The translations under genes and the position numbers were made by a program. From assembly GCF_017873675.1 (NCBI RefSeq), contig NZ_JAGGKK010000006.1:62001-126000 (forward strand): 64,000 bases of DNA, written 5' to 3'. Source of the DNA: Virgibacillus litoralis (GTDB taxonomy: Bacteria; Bacillota; Bacilli; Bacillales; Amphibacillaceae). The notes beneath the pieces are model-generated. The model was not told the origin of the DNA, ran no database searches, and was given only the letters and a program-made list of their open reading frames with translations. The first letter of the stretch is position 1, and the number at the start of each line of letters is the position of its first letter. This document shows, piece after piece, positions 8,732-16,945 of the stretch.

Positions 8732-9271
8732 ATGAAACAACAAGCAAAGGCCTTTGCTGAAAAAGCACATGAGGGACAGAAACGAAAAAGTTCAGATGCA
8801 TTATATATTACACATCCAATTCGTGTCGCTGAAAGATTGGAATACTCCGGCTTTAGTGATGAAGTGGTTTGTGCTGGATATTTACATGATGTCGTCGAAG
8901 ATACCCCATATGAAATCGAGGATATTGAATCAGTTTTCGGCCCTAGGGTTGCACATCTTGTATCTGCTCATACAGAGGATAAATCGAAATCATGGCAGGA
9001 GCGTAAACAGCATACAATCAACACAGTAAAATATGCCGAAAAAGAAGTGAAATATCTAATTGTTGCCGACAAATTAGATAACTTACTTTCTATCGAAAAA
9101 GAATATGCACGCCAAGGTGATTTACTGTGGGAGAATTTTAATGCCGGGTATAATCAACAGAAATGGTATAACGAATCAATTGCTGAAAATATGAGTGCAG
9201 GATTAGAAGATAGTGAGATACCAGCTTACTTTCATGAGTTCACTGACGCGGTTAAACGTGTATTTGGTTAA
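8732..9271 (+). CDS. Stand-alone RelA/SpoT-type HD hydrolase (small alarmone hydrolase-like)
   Basis: A 179-residue HD-domain protein covering only the hydrolase part of RelA/SpoT. It shows AHEGQKRKSSDALYITHP, then the HD motif LHDVVEDTPY and the distal metal-binding helix IVADKLDNLLSI. These match the (p)ppGpp 3'-pyrophosphohydrolase signature (HDxxED), and the length equals single-domain MESH1-type hydrolases; no synthetase, TGS or ACT domain is present. Activity on (p)ppGpp is inferred, since relatives may use other nucleotides. GGGAGGAGG lies ahead of the ATG. It converges on rsgA and shares its terminator. Confidence 0.8.
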   Translation: MKQQAKAFAEKAHEGQKRKSSDALYITHPIRVAERLEYSGFSDEVVCAGYLHDVVEDTPYEIEDIESVFGPRVAHLVSAHTEDKSKSWQERKQHTINTVKYAEKEVKYLIVADKLDNLLSIEKEYARQGDLLWENFNAGYNQQKWYNESIAENMSAGLEDSEIPAYFHEFTDAVKRVFG

Positions 9272-9424
9272 AGCTTATCACCTTTATTATTACGTCAACC
9301 TTTGAAAAATTGGCATACGTTAGAAGGATTTCTTATGAAAGTACTTTGCATCTAATGTTAAATATTCTAGTTTGCCTTTTTCATAGTAGATGATGGCTGC
9401 GCACTTCCTTCTTAACGGATAAAA

Positions 9425-9463
9425 AAGAGCGCCTTCCTTGTTAGGACAAGGAAGAACGCTCTT
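9425..9463. terminator. Bidirectional terminator between HD hydrolase and rsgA paralog
   Basis: Stem AGAGCG..TTCCTTGT / ACAAGGAA..CGCTCT with a 4-base loop, T-run TTTTTT on the minus strand and TATTTTAT on the plus strand. Confidence 0.85.
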
Positions 9464-9466
9464 ATT

Positions 9467-10531
9467 TTATCGCATTTTACGGAAATTATAGTTTTCCCGC
9501 TGCTGTTTCGATACTTTTTTCCATTTACTTTTCTCTTCTAGCATTGCTTTTTGATCCTGTTTTCTCTTTTCATACGCAAGTTCTCGTTGCAGTTTCAGGT
9601 AACTTTGATAGCGGTCCTCATCCAACTCACCATTATTCAATGCTTCCCGAATACGGCAGCCTGGTTCTGTATCATGCTGGCAATCATTAAATTTGCATTC
9701 TTTTTCAAATGCTTCAACATCCTGAAAAGTAGCTTCTATCGCTGATTCACCTTCCCATAGCTGCAGTTCACGCATCCCCGGTGTATCAATTAACTGAGCA
9801 TCATTCGGCAGCCTGAACATCTCACGGTGAGTAGTGGTATGACGACCTTTGCTATCGGCTTCACGAACACCTTTTGTATCCTGTATATCCTGTTCCAATA
9901 ACGTATTCACCAATGTGGACTTACCCACACCTGATGAACCGAGCAATGCTGCAGTCCGTTGTGGTGCTAGATGCTCCATCAATTCATCAATACCTTCTCG
10001 TGTCACATTACTAACAGCTACAATTGGCACGCCAATCGCAATCTCTTCTACTTGAATCATAACATCCTGAACTTCGTCTCGAGTGCATTCATCCTTCTTC
10101 GTTAATACAACAACAGGAGACGCACCACTTTCATATGTTGATAATATATAGCGTTCAATCCGTCGAAGATTCAAGTCATGATTAAGTGAGTTAACAATAA
10201 AAACAGTATCCATATTGGCAGCAACGATTTGCGCCTCAGTCTTTGTACCAGCAGCCTGTCTGATAAACTGACTTTTTCGTGTCAGAACACGATTAATTAC
10301 TGCTTTACGTTCATCTGATAACTTCTGCACATCAACCCAATCACCGACTGCTGGAAGATCAAGTGGCGAATATGCCTGATTTAAAAATTTTCCACTTAAA
10401 TGTGCGAAGTAATCCATGTCACCGTCAGTAATCCGGTAACTATTTTTCTGCACCGTAATAACACGGGCAAGATTTTCTTTTGCAATATCCTGAATGGTAT
10501 CATCCCATCCAATTTGTTTTAACTTCTCCAA
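9467..10531 (-). CDS. rsgA: Ribosome small subunit-dependent GTPase A paralog (RsgA/YloQ family)
   Basis: A 354-residue circularly permuted GTPase, about 55 residues longer than B. subtilis CpgA/RsgA. Order of parts: N-terminal OB-like domain (about 20-95), then G4 (VLTKKDE), G1 (GSSGVGKST), G3 (DTPGMRE), and a zinc site CKFNDCQHDTEPGC, with a basic C-terminal tail. RsgA proteins act in late 30S maturation. This divergent, longer form is probably a second copy beside the housekeeping gene, which is not in this window. The start is TTG at 10531, 10 bases after AGGAGG; that Shine-Dalgarno is locked in a hairpin and preceded by a 22-codon leader ORF, so expression is probably induced by ribosome stalling (inference). 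Confidence 0.88.
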   Translation of the reverse strand: MEKLKQIGWDDTIQDIAKENLARVITVQKNSYRITDGDMDYFAHLSGKFLNQAYSPLDLPAVGDWVDVQKLSDERKAVINRVLTRKSQFIRQAAGTKTEAQIVAANMDTVFIVNSLNHDLNLRRIERYILSTYESGASPVVVLTKKDECTRDEVQDVMIQVEEIAIGVPIVAVSNVTREGIDELMEHLAPQRTAALLGSSGVGKSTLVNTLLEQDIQDTKGVREADSKGRHTTTHREMFRLPNDAQLIDTPGMRELQLWEGESAIEATFQDVEAFEKECKFNDCQHDTEPGCRIREALNNGELDEDRYQSYLKLQRELAYEKRKQDQKAMLEEKSKWKKVSKQQRENYNFRKMR

Positions 10532-10538
10532 TTAAAAA

Positions 10539-10591
10539 TTTCCTCCTTAATATTGGAGGAAAAGTCGTACATTACACGGACTGTCCCTCCA
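10539..10591 (-). promoter_or_regulatory. Translational attenuator: Shine-Dalgarno-sequestering hairpin with competing leader segment
   Basis: On the transcript, TTTCCTCC (10562-10555) pairs perfectly with GGAGGAAA (10546-10539) around an 8-base loop, hiding the rsgA Shine-Dalgarno. A third segment, TGGAGGGA (10591-10584), inside the leader peptide codons can pair with the same TTTCCTCCA over 8 bp including one G-U. The two pairings exclude each other. A ribosome stalled early in the leader would leave the third segment free and so expose the Shine-Dalgarno, as in erm and cat leaders. Confidence 0.7.
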
Positions 10592-10640
10592 CTTTACTAC
10601 GTGTGTGCTGGTTTACTGAAATTAGATTTACAATTGCCAT
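10572..10640 (-). CDS. 22-residue leader peptide upstream of rsgA paralog
   Basis: Short ORF beginning MAIVNLISVNQH and ending KVEGQSV, 22 residues. It has a strong Shine-Dalgarno (GAAAGGAG with TGGTGTTAT spacing) and stops 40 bases before the rsgA start. A TTGACT box at 10711-10716 with A/T-rich -10 candidates (TATAAT 14 bases on, TAATTA 16 bases on) lies upstream, so the transcript leader would be short. Its position relative to the sequestering hairpin argues for a regulatory peptide. No homology is recognised. Confidence 0.65.
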   Translation of the reverse strand: MAIVNLISVNQHTRSKVEGQSV

Positions 10641-10779
10641 ATAACACCACTCCTTTCAAAAATGGATGAACAAAATTCTATAATCTAATAATTATACTTT
10701 TATTGAAAAAAGTCAAATTTAGAAACCTTAAATTATCTCCAAAATTTAACGTTGTAGGTTGTATCTTTCTTAACTGCTA

Positions 10780-10818
10780 AAAAAGCAGATGTCTTCTATT
10801 TAAAAGACAACTGCTTTT
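10780..10818 (-). terminator. Terminator of ectD
   Basis: Stem AAAAGCAG..GTCTT / AAGAC..CTGCTTTT, with a T-run on the minus strand, about 50 bases after the ectD stop. Confidence 0.8.
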
Positions 10819-10865
10819 CTTCTAACATATTAATCAGGAAAGTTTCCCGGCTAATGTTAATTATT

Positions 10866-11762
10866 TTAGCTCATTGCTGGAATACCACTATCTCGTACAG
10901 CTATATACTCAGGACGTTTCTTATTTCCTGAGAACGGCTCAACCAAGCGATTTTCCACACTATTGTACACCATGAATAAATTGTTGCGCGGATAAGGTGT
11001 AATATTACTTGTTGAACCATGCATCGTATTACTCTCAAACAGCGTGATCGAGCCTGCTTTTCCAGTTGGCACAGATATGCCTCCGCCTTTTTCAGCAAGC
11101 CAGCGCAGGCTATCCTCATCAGGCACACCGACTTTTTGTTTCTTCAGTGATTCTTTATAATTATTATCGGGCGTTTCCCCTACACAACTAACATAGTAGT
11201 TTTGGGACCCTGGTATAAGCATCAAAGGCCCGTTAAACGTATAATTGTCGGATAATGCAATTGATAAGCTGACAGCTCTCATCCGTGGCATACCATCTTC
11301 TGCGTGCCATGTTTCAAAGTCAGAATGCCAGTCAAATTCTTTTCCCTTAAATCCTGGCTTGTAATTAATGCGAGATTGATGAATATAAACTTCACTCCCC
11401 AACAAATGGTTAACGATATCCAGTATTCGCTGATCATTTGCGACATCTTTAAAGTAATTATCATCTTTATGAACATGAAAAATGGAACGAATATCATCAC
11501 TTTCCGGCTCTCGAATTACTTTATCAGACGTGACATTTTTAGTAGAATCCTGCAATTCAAAAATGGCTTTCTGCATATCTTTAACTTCTTCATCAGAGAA
11601 GAAATTCTCAATTTGCAAAAACCCATTTTTTTCATAAGAATCAAGTTGTTGTTTGGAAATAGGAGCATGATGATCAAGAGATCGATCTGTGTGAATCACA
11701 GGGTCCTTCCGTTCCAAAATTTCCGGCTGGTCCTTTTTTCTTGAAGGATATAGATCTTTCAT
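10866..11762 (-). CDS. ectD: Ectoine hydroxylase EctD
   Basis: Non-heme Fe(II)/2-oxoglutarate dioxygenase that converts ectoine to 5-hydroxyectoine, a compatible solute for salt and heat stress. The 298-residue protein contains the EctD signature [20 protein letters not shown]. Counting from the chosen ATG, the iron ligands are H146, D148 and H248 (MHGSTSN), exactly the numbers reported for the Virgibacillus salexigens enzyme, which supports the start. The ATG follows GGGAGTG with 6-base spacing; an upstream in-frame GTG is part of that site. ectABC is not in the window, so ectD stands alone, as in some other Bacillaceae. No obvious osmotic control element is seen. Confidence 0.95.
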   Translation of the reverse strand: MKDLYPSRKKDQPEILERKDPVIHTDRSLDHHAPISKQQLDSYEKNGFLQIENFFSDEEVKDMQKAIFELQDSTKNVTSDKVIREPESDDIRSIFHVHKDDNYFKDVANDQRILDIVNHLLGSEVYIHQSRINYKPGFKGKEFDWHSDFETWHAEDGMPRMRAVSLSIALSDNYTFNGPLMLIPGSQNYYVSCVGETPDNNYKESLKKQKVGVPDEDSLRWLAEKGGGISVPTGKAGSITLFESNTMHGSTSNITPYPRNNLFMVYNSVENRLVEPFSGNKKRPEYIAVRDSGIPAMS

Positions 11763-11975
11763 TCTAAACACTCCCTATTAAGTATTTTTCATAAAAGTTT
11801 TCTATATTGTTAAGTTCCCGACATCACCGGGAAACTTCCCTGCATTTATATAACGAATGTATATTGTTATTGATTAGGAGTTAATATCCTAATATAAAAA
11901 TTGTTTGCAATTATTATATAATTTCTATTCTATTATTGCAACTTACCCGCTATTTTTAGATAATAAACTAAAAAA

Positions 11976-12002
11976 ACAGACGCAGATTCAATCCACGTCT
12001 GT
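11976..12002 (-). terminator. Terminator of aldo/keto reductase gene
   Basis: Stem ACAGACG/CGTCTGT with a T-rich tail on the minus strand, just after the stop codon at 12010. Confidence 0.65.
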
Positions 12003-12009
12003 TCCTTTC

Positions 12010-12834
12010 TTACCGCTTATTCATTTCACTTGGTTCAGGACCTTTTCGCTGATTACGATCCAGTTTAGCAATCTCATTCATATCATCTGCACTTAATTCA
12101 AAATCAAACACATCAAAGTTTTCTTCTATTCGTGATGGTGTAACTGATTTTGGAATGACGATTGCATCAGATTGAAGGTGCCAGCGAATAATTACCTGTG
12201 CTGAAGTTTTATCATATTTATTCGCAATTTGCTTAACTGCATCGTTATTTAAAACTTCCCCGCCATTCATTAGCGGGCTCCAAGCTTCTAAGTAAATATT
12301 ATGCTTTTCACAGAAGTCTTTTAGCTCATTTTGCTGTAAATATGGGTGGCACTCCACTTGATTCACAGCTGGCACTACATCACATTCATCTAACAAACGC
12401 TGGAGATGTTCAATGTTAAAATTACAAACACCGATTGCTTTAGCTCGGCCATCATTATAAAGCTTTTCCATCGCCTTATACGTCTCGACATAGTCATCAA
12501 ATTCCGGGGTTGGCCAATGAATCAGGTATAAATCAACATAATCAATTCCCAGCTTTTCCAGACTTTTATCAAATGCCTTTAATGTATTGTCGTATCCCTG
12601 GTCGCTATTCCAAACCTTTGTCGTAATAAATAAATCTTCTCGCGACACAGAACTAGCTGCTAGTGCCTTACCTACTCCACTTTCGTTTTCATATACTTTT
12701 GCCGTATCAATGGATCGATACCCGACTTCAAGTGCCTTCGATACAGCTGGAGTTGCTTCTTCATCGGGTATCTGCCACACACCAAACCCAAGTTGGGGCA
12801 TGCGATTACCATTGTTTAGTGTAATATATTGCAT
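12010..12834 (-). CDS. Aldo/keto reductase (YvgN/YtbE-like)
   Basis: NADPH-dependent carbonyl reductase of 274 residues. The AKR catalytic tetrad is visible: Asp in SIDTAKVY, Tyr in VYENE, Lys in ITTKVW and His in LIHWPTP. The cofactor-binding end has IPKSVTPSRIEENF. Close relatives such as YvgN reduce methylglyoxal and other aldehydes; the substrate here is not determined. Single gene with its own terminator. A GGGAG Shine-Dalgarno lies a little upstream of the ATG. Confidence 0.9.
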   Translation of the reverse strand: MQYITLNNGNRMPQLGFGVWQIPDEEATPAVSKALEVGYRSIDTAKVYENESGVGKALAASSVSREDLFITTKVWNSDQGYDNTLKAFDKSLEKLGIDYVDLYLIHWPTPEFDDYVETYKAMEKLYNDGRAKAIGVCNFNIEHLQRLLDECDVVPAVNQVECHPYLQQNELKDFCEKHNIYLEAWSPLMNGGEVLNNDAVKQIANKYDKTSAQVIIRWHLQSDAIVIPKSVTPSRIEENFDVFDFELSADDMNEIAKLDRNQRKGPEPSEMNKR

Positions 12835-12899
12835 TTATATACTCCCTTTCATGCTGTAATGAAGTATAGTTTATCACACGGTATACGCAGGAAAAAATA

Positions 12900-14525
12900 C
12901 TATGCTTGTCGCTTTGCCCTCGCAAAGGTATAATTCCCTTCGTATTTCGTGAGGCTTTCTTCAGCCAGCCAGTACGTCTTTGAAAAAATCTTATCAAGAA
13001 AATAACGATCATGAGAGACAGCGATTATGGTTCCATCAAATTGATCTAAAGCTTCCTCCAATACTTCCTTTGACTCGATATCTAAATGGTTCGTTGGTTC
13101 ATCCAGAATTAGCAGGTTGTGGTTCTGGTGAACTAATTGTGCCAACCAAAGTCGCATCTTTTCTCCGCCACTTAAGCTTTTCACTTTTTGAAAGACTGTT
13201 TTCCCATAAAAAAGATATTTCGCCAATATTCCTCGCGCATCACCTTCTGTAACATGAACCTGATCACGGAATTCATCTACTATGGACCGTTCACCATCCA
13301 TCTCAAACATATGCTGTGATAAGAACCCTACTGACAAATTACTGCCTAATTTCATCTCACCCGCATCCAGTCTTTCAGTACCTAAAATCATTTTCAGCAT
13401 TGTTGATTTTCCACTACCATTTTCACCAATAATTGCGACTCGCTCCTGAAAACGGACATGCATATTAATATTTGAAAATAACTGCTTTTCACCGTAAGCT
13501 TTTCGAGCCCTTTCCACGAACACAACATCATTTCCACTTCGTTTATTCGATTGAAAATCAAGGTCAATCTTTTTATGGTCAAGAATAGGCTTTTTCATCA
13601 GTTCGATTCGGGCTAAAGCTTTTTCCATACTTTTTGCCCGGCGATGTAATCCAGCATTAGGCGGGTTAGCCTGATTAGCCCATTCTTTCAATCTTTTTAT
13701 TGTCTCTTTCATCTTTTTAACTCTCTTTTGCTGATCCTCATATTGCTGAAATTCCTGAAGTAAGCGCTCTTCCCGTTCTTTTACGTAATTTGAATAATTG
13801 GTATGATATTTAATCAGTTCACCTTGATCCATCTCCAAAATGGATGTTACCGTTTCATCCAAAAAGTAGCGATCATGTGAAACAATAATAATTGTTCCAC
13901 GGTAGTTATTGATGAAATCAGTTAGCCATTCAATCGCTGAGAGGTCCAAGTGATTCGTTGGCTCATCCAATAGCAATAGGTCAGGTGACTTTAATAGTAA
14001 TTGTGCTAAACCAACTTTTGTCCGCTCACCGCCGCTAAGCTGCTGCCATTCTTTTTCAGCCAGGTCATCTATTTTAAGTCCACTCATAATTCTTCTTATT
14101 TGCGAATCAATTTCATAACCGCCATCCTGCTGGAATTTTTCCTGTAACGATCCATATTTCTCAATATGACGTGTTAGTTTATCTGGGTCCGTTTCCTCCG
14201 ACATAGCACGTTCCAATTTTGACATTTGTCGTTTTAATTCTTCCATAGCCGCAAAAACATCATAGAGTATTGCTTCGACTTTCCTATCTTCAGCAATTTG
14301 CGGTACTTGTTTCAAAAGCCCCACTGTCGAATCTTTTTTCCAGGTAATTGCGCCTTCAACAGGTTGCGTGTTTTTAGCTATTAAATCTAATAAAGTTGTC
14401 TTCCCTTCTCCATTTCTTCCAATCAATCCTATTCGGTCACCTTGCTTGATTTCACATGAAATTTCTTCAAAGATTGTGTTCGCGGCAATTGTTTGTGTGA
14501 CATTTTGTATACTGCATATTATCAT
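12900..14525 (-). CDS. ABC-F family ATPase, probable antibiotic-resistance (ribosome protection) type
   Basis: Soluble tandem ABC ATPase of 541 residues without membrane segments. Walker A motifs are GRNGEGKT (about 38) and GENGSGKS (about 365); signatures are LSGGERTKV and LSGGEKMRL; both Walker B regions read LLLDEPTNHLD or LILDEPTNHLD. The inter-ABC linker is long, charged and helical (KRVKKMKETIKRLKEW...LHRRAKSMEKALARIE), the part that reaches the ribosomal peptidyl-transferase region in resistance ABC-Fs such as VmlR, Vga and Lsa. The leader ahead of it, with own promoter, 38-codon ORF, terminator and Shine-Dalgarno hairpin, is typical of drug-inducible ABC-F genes. The exact subfamily and drug spectrum cannot be given. 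Confidence 0.87.
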   Translation of the reverse strand: MIICSIQNVTQTIAANTIFEEISCEIKQGDRIGLIGRNGEGKTTLLDLIAKNTQPVEGAITWKKDSTVGLLKQVPQIAEDRKVEAILYDVFAAMEELKRQMSKLERAMSEETDPDKLTRHIEKYGSLQEKFQQDGGYEIDSQIRRIMSGLKIDDLAEKEWQQLSGGERTKVGLAQLLLKSPDLLLLDEPTNHLDLSAIEWLTDFINNYRGTIIIVSHDRYFLDETVTSILEMDQGELIKYHTNYSNYVKEREERLLQEFQQYEDQQKRVKKMKETIKRLKEWANQANPPNAGLHRRAKSMEKALARIELMKKPILDHKKIDLDFQSNKRSGNDVVFVERARKAYGEKQLFSNINMHVRFQERVAIIGENGSGKSTMLKMILGTERLDAGEMKLGSNLSVGFLSQHMFEMDGERSIVDEFRDQVHVTEGDARGILAKYLFYGKTVFQKVKSLSGGEKMRLWLAQLVHQNHNLLILDEPTNHLDIESKEVLEEALDQFDGTIIAVSHDRYFLDKIFSKTYWLAEESLTKYEGNYTFARAKRQA

Positions 14526-14528
14526 TAT

Positions 14529-14640
14529 TCTCTTCCTCCGTTTAGAAGAGACACTACTAAGCCAAATAAAAAAGACGCTAGAGAGTCATTCTCCACCGCC
14601 TTTTTGATAATAATTCCGTTTGTGGGTAGATGTCTCCTAC
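14529..14640 (-). promoter_or_regulatory. Attenuator ahead of ABC-F gene: intrinsic terminator plus Shine-Dalgarno hairpin
   Basis: A terminator hairpin at about 14568-14606 has 5' arm AAAAAGGCGGTGGAGA and 3' arm TCTCTAGCGTC followed by TTTTTT. It lies between the leader ORF and the ABC-F gene. Downstream, TCTCTTC (14551-14545) can pair with GAAGAGA (14535-14529) over 7 bp around the GGAGG Shine-Dalgarno. AGGAGACA (14638-14631) just after the leader ORF can instead pair with TGTCTCTT (14553-14546), which would free it. Both transcription and translation could therefore be attenuated, as reported for B. subtilis vmlR. Confidence 0.7.
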
Positions 14641-14655
14641 TGATAGTTTTTTCCG

Positions 14656-14772
14656 TTAAGTTGTCTTAAAAAAGGACATACGTATCCCTTGTAAAGAAAC
14701 ATCGGAAAAAATCGCATAACGCATCCAAAGATATTCTTTGAATTTTGCTATGCCACTACCAGTAATATTCAC
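14656..14772 (-). CDS. 38-residue leader ORF upstream of ABC-F gene
   Basis: GTG-started ORF of 38 codons beginning MNITGSGIAKFKEYLWMRY and ending MSFFKTT. A near-perfect Shine-Dalgarno AAAGGAGGTG sits 8 bases upstream. It ends 50 bases before the terminator hairpin. Position, length and strong initiation signal fit a ribosome-sensing leader peptide rather than a stand-alone protein. No homolog is recognised. Confidence 0.65.
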   Translation of the reverse strand: MNITGSGIAKFKEYLWMRYAIFSDVSLQGIRMSFFKTT

Positions 14773-14795
14773 CTAACCCACCTCCTTTTAAATTT

Positions 14796-14824
14796 AGTTT
14801 ATTCGAAAAACGGATGGGAGTCAA
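14796..14824 (-). promoter_or_regulatory. SigA promoter of ABC-F leader
   Basis: Minus strand TTGACT, 17-base spacer, TAAACT, placed just upstream of the leader ORF Shine-Dalgarno. Confidence 0.75.
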
Positions 14825-14967
14825 TAATGCCTGGGCTGTTTTCTAAAAGATTGTTGCTGATCATAATAATGAATCATGTCGTAGTTGATATAAACTGCTG
14901 CGATACTCGAATCAATTATGATAGACTGTTCATTATATGTTGTTTCTCGTTCAGTTGTTTCAATTAT

Positions 14968-15078
14968 CTATTCTTTATTGCTGGATTTCTTAGTATTTGG
15001 ATTGTGTATTATTTCAATTTGTTCAAAGGTTTGCGTGAATCGTTCTTGCTCCTTCTTTTCTTGTTCCTTATCCGCCAT
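14968..15078 (-). CDS. Small charged hypothetical protein
   Basis: ORF of 36 residues starting MADKEQEKKEQERF and ending PNTKKSSNKE, strongly charged and probably disordered or helical. AAAGGAG lies 9 bases before the ATG. The same frame stays open to a TTG at 15258, which would give 96 residues (including DHPLDGNASLNNLVV), but the spacing there is poorer. No family recognised. It occupies an otherwise empty 650-base gap between the ABC-F leader and the amidase, and base composition gives little help. Confidence 0.35.
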   Translation of the reverse strand: MADKEQEKKEQERFTQTFEQIEIIHNPNTKKSSNKE

Positions 15079-15475
15079 AACGCTCAACTCCTTTCGGTTT
15101 AGTATGCCCCAACTTTGGTCTACCACTAGATTATTCAGAGATGCGTTACCGTCAAGTGGATGGTCAAGAACCCTTTCTATATTAAATTCAATAAATTCTA
15201 TCTCTGTTCCCTTATCGAACATAATTTCTAATCTTCGTGCGATGTTATATTTTCGCAATTCACACTAACTTCTTGTAATACATTACTTATTGATATAAGT
15301 ATACTGCCACCATATAAATGATGCAATTTTCGTTAAATTTAAAATTAGTAGGATAATAAACCAGTAAAAATGTTAATATGAACTTATAATTATGTGATTT
15401 TTCATTTTTACAGTACAGTGGAATCAGAAAATCGAATAACATACGATAAAAGTTTTTAACAAAGGGGAGAATATA

Positions 15476-16903
15476 TTGTCATTCACACTTAAAGAAGCAA
15501 CCATATCCGAAATGCAGAACGAAATGGAAACTGGAAACCTATCAGCTAAGAAGCTAACGATGAAGTACTTAGAAAATATCGCTAAATACAACGAAACGAT
15601 TAATGCTGTATTAGAAGTCAATCCTGAGGCTTTGCATATCGCTGAAGCATTGGATGTTGAGAGAGAACAAAAGGGACCATGTGGACCGCTTCACGGAATC
15701 CCCATCCTGATTAAAGACAACATCGATACAGGGGATAAAACACATACCACTGCTGGTTCACTGGCTTTGGAAAACAATTATGCAAAAGAAGATGCCTTTA
15801 TCGTGAGCAAGCTGCGCAAAGCAGGTGCAGTAATTCTGGGAAAAACCAACCTGACTGAGTGGGCGAATTTTATGACAGATGGTATGCCGAATGGATACAG
15901 CTCGTTAGGCGGCCAAGTTATGAATCCATATGGCCTAGGCAATTTTGATGTTGGAGGATCCAGTGCAGGCTCTGGAGCAGGCGTTGCAGCTAACCTCGCT
16001 GCAGGTGCAATTGGTACAGAAACGAGTGGTTCAATTCTCAGCCCAGCAAGCAGTAACTCACTTGTTGGCATTAAACCTACTGTTGGATTATTAAGCAGAA
16101 CGGGAATTATCCCGATATCAAATAGCCAGGATACTGCTGGTCCCATGACTCGGACTGTAGAAGATGCTGCCACTTTATTAGGGGCACTTTCAGGTGCAGA
16201 TTCAAAAGATCCAGCTACTTCACTTATCAAGAAAGGTCACACACAAAATTATACCTCAGCCCTAAGTATGGACGGATTAAATAAAGCCAAACTCGGCATC
16301 TCACGTGATTACCTGGAAGGACTTGATGATGAAGAACTGACCATAATTAACACCGCTTTAGCAGATTTACAAAAATCAGGTGCAGAATTGATTGACCCAA
16401 TTAGCTTGCCCACCAATTTAAACGATGTTAACGTGCTCCTTCATGAGTTTAAAAGTGGGGTAAATGCATACTTAAAAGACTTATCCAATAACTTCCCGGT
16501 TCATTCGTTAGAAGAAGTCATTCAGTTAAATGAATTTTATGGAGAAGAAGCGCTGAATTACGGACAAACTGTTCTAGAGCAGTCAGATGAGAAAAGTGGA
16601 AAACTAGTTGAGGCAGAATATATTAATTCGCGGTTAAGTGATATTCAGATGTCACAGGAGCAAGGTATCGATTTGGCAATGGATGAGAATAATTTAGACG
16701 CACTAATTTTTGCAAATAATTATGGTGCGGGTATTGCCGCAAAAGCAGGCTACCCTTCCATAACCGTTCCAGCAGGATATACAACAAAAGGAAAACCGGT
16801 CGGCATAACATTTACAGGAAAAGCCTTCACAGAAGAAAAACTAATCGCATTAGCATATGCCTATGAACAAGCTACGAAACAAAGAAAAGCACCTAAAATT
16901 TAA
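15476..16903 (+). CDS. Amidase family protein (amidase signature, GatA-like fold)
   Basis: A 475-residue amidase-signature hydrolase. The Ser-cisSer-Lys triad is visible: Lys in HGIPILIKDNIDT, cis-Ser in VGGSSAGSGAG, and the nucleophile region IGTETSGSILSPAS. It lacks a signal peptide. No gatC or gatB neighbours are present, so it is not the tRNA amidotransferase subunit; relatives hydrolyse assorted amides. The start is TTG at 15476, preceded by AAAGGGGAG. It shares a bidirectional terminator with tag. Confidence 0.87.
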   Translation: MSFTLKEATISEMQNEMETGNLSAKKLTMKYLENIAKYNETINAVLEVNPEALHIAEALDVEREQKGPCGPLHGIPILIKDNIDTGDKTHTTAGSLALENNYAKEDAFIVSKLRKAGAVILGKTNLTEWANFMTDGMPNGYSSLGGQVMNPYGLGNFDVGGSSAGSGAGVAANLAAGAIGTETSGSILSPASSNSLVGIKPTVGLLSRTGIIPISNSQDTAGPMTRTVEDAATLLGALSGADSKDPATSLIKKGHTQNYTSALSMDGLNKAKLGISRDYLEGLDDEELTIINTALADLQKSGAELIDPISLPTNLNDVNVLLHEFKSGVNAYLKDLSNNFPVHSLEEVIQLNEFYGEEALNYGQTVLEQSDEKSGKLVEAEYINSRLSDIQMSQEQGIDLAMDENNLDALIFANNYGAGIAAKAGYPSITVPAGYTTKGKPVGITFTGKAFTEEKLIALAYAYEQATKQRKAPKI

Positions 16904-16945
16904 AAAGATAGCTACTTCCTTTACAACAAGGAAGTAGCTATCTTT
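16902..16945. terminator. Bidirectional terminator between amidase and tag
   Basis: Perfect 15-bp or longer stem AAAGATAGCTACTTCCTT/AAGGAAGTAGCTATCTTT around a 6-base loop, with T-runs on both strands. Confidence 0.95.
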
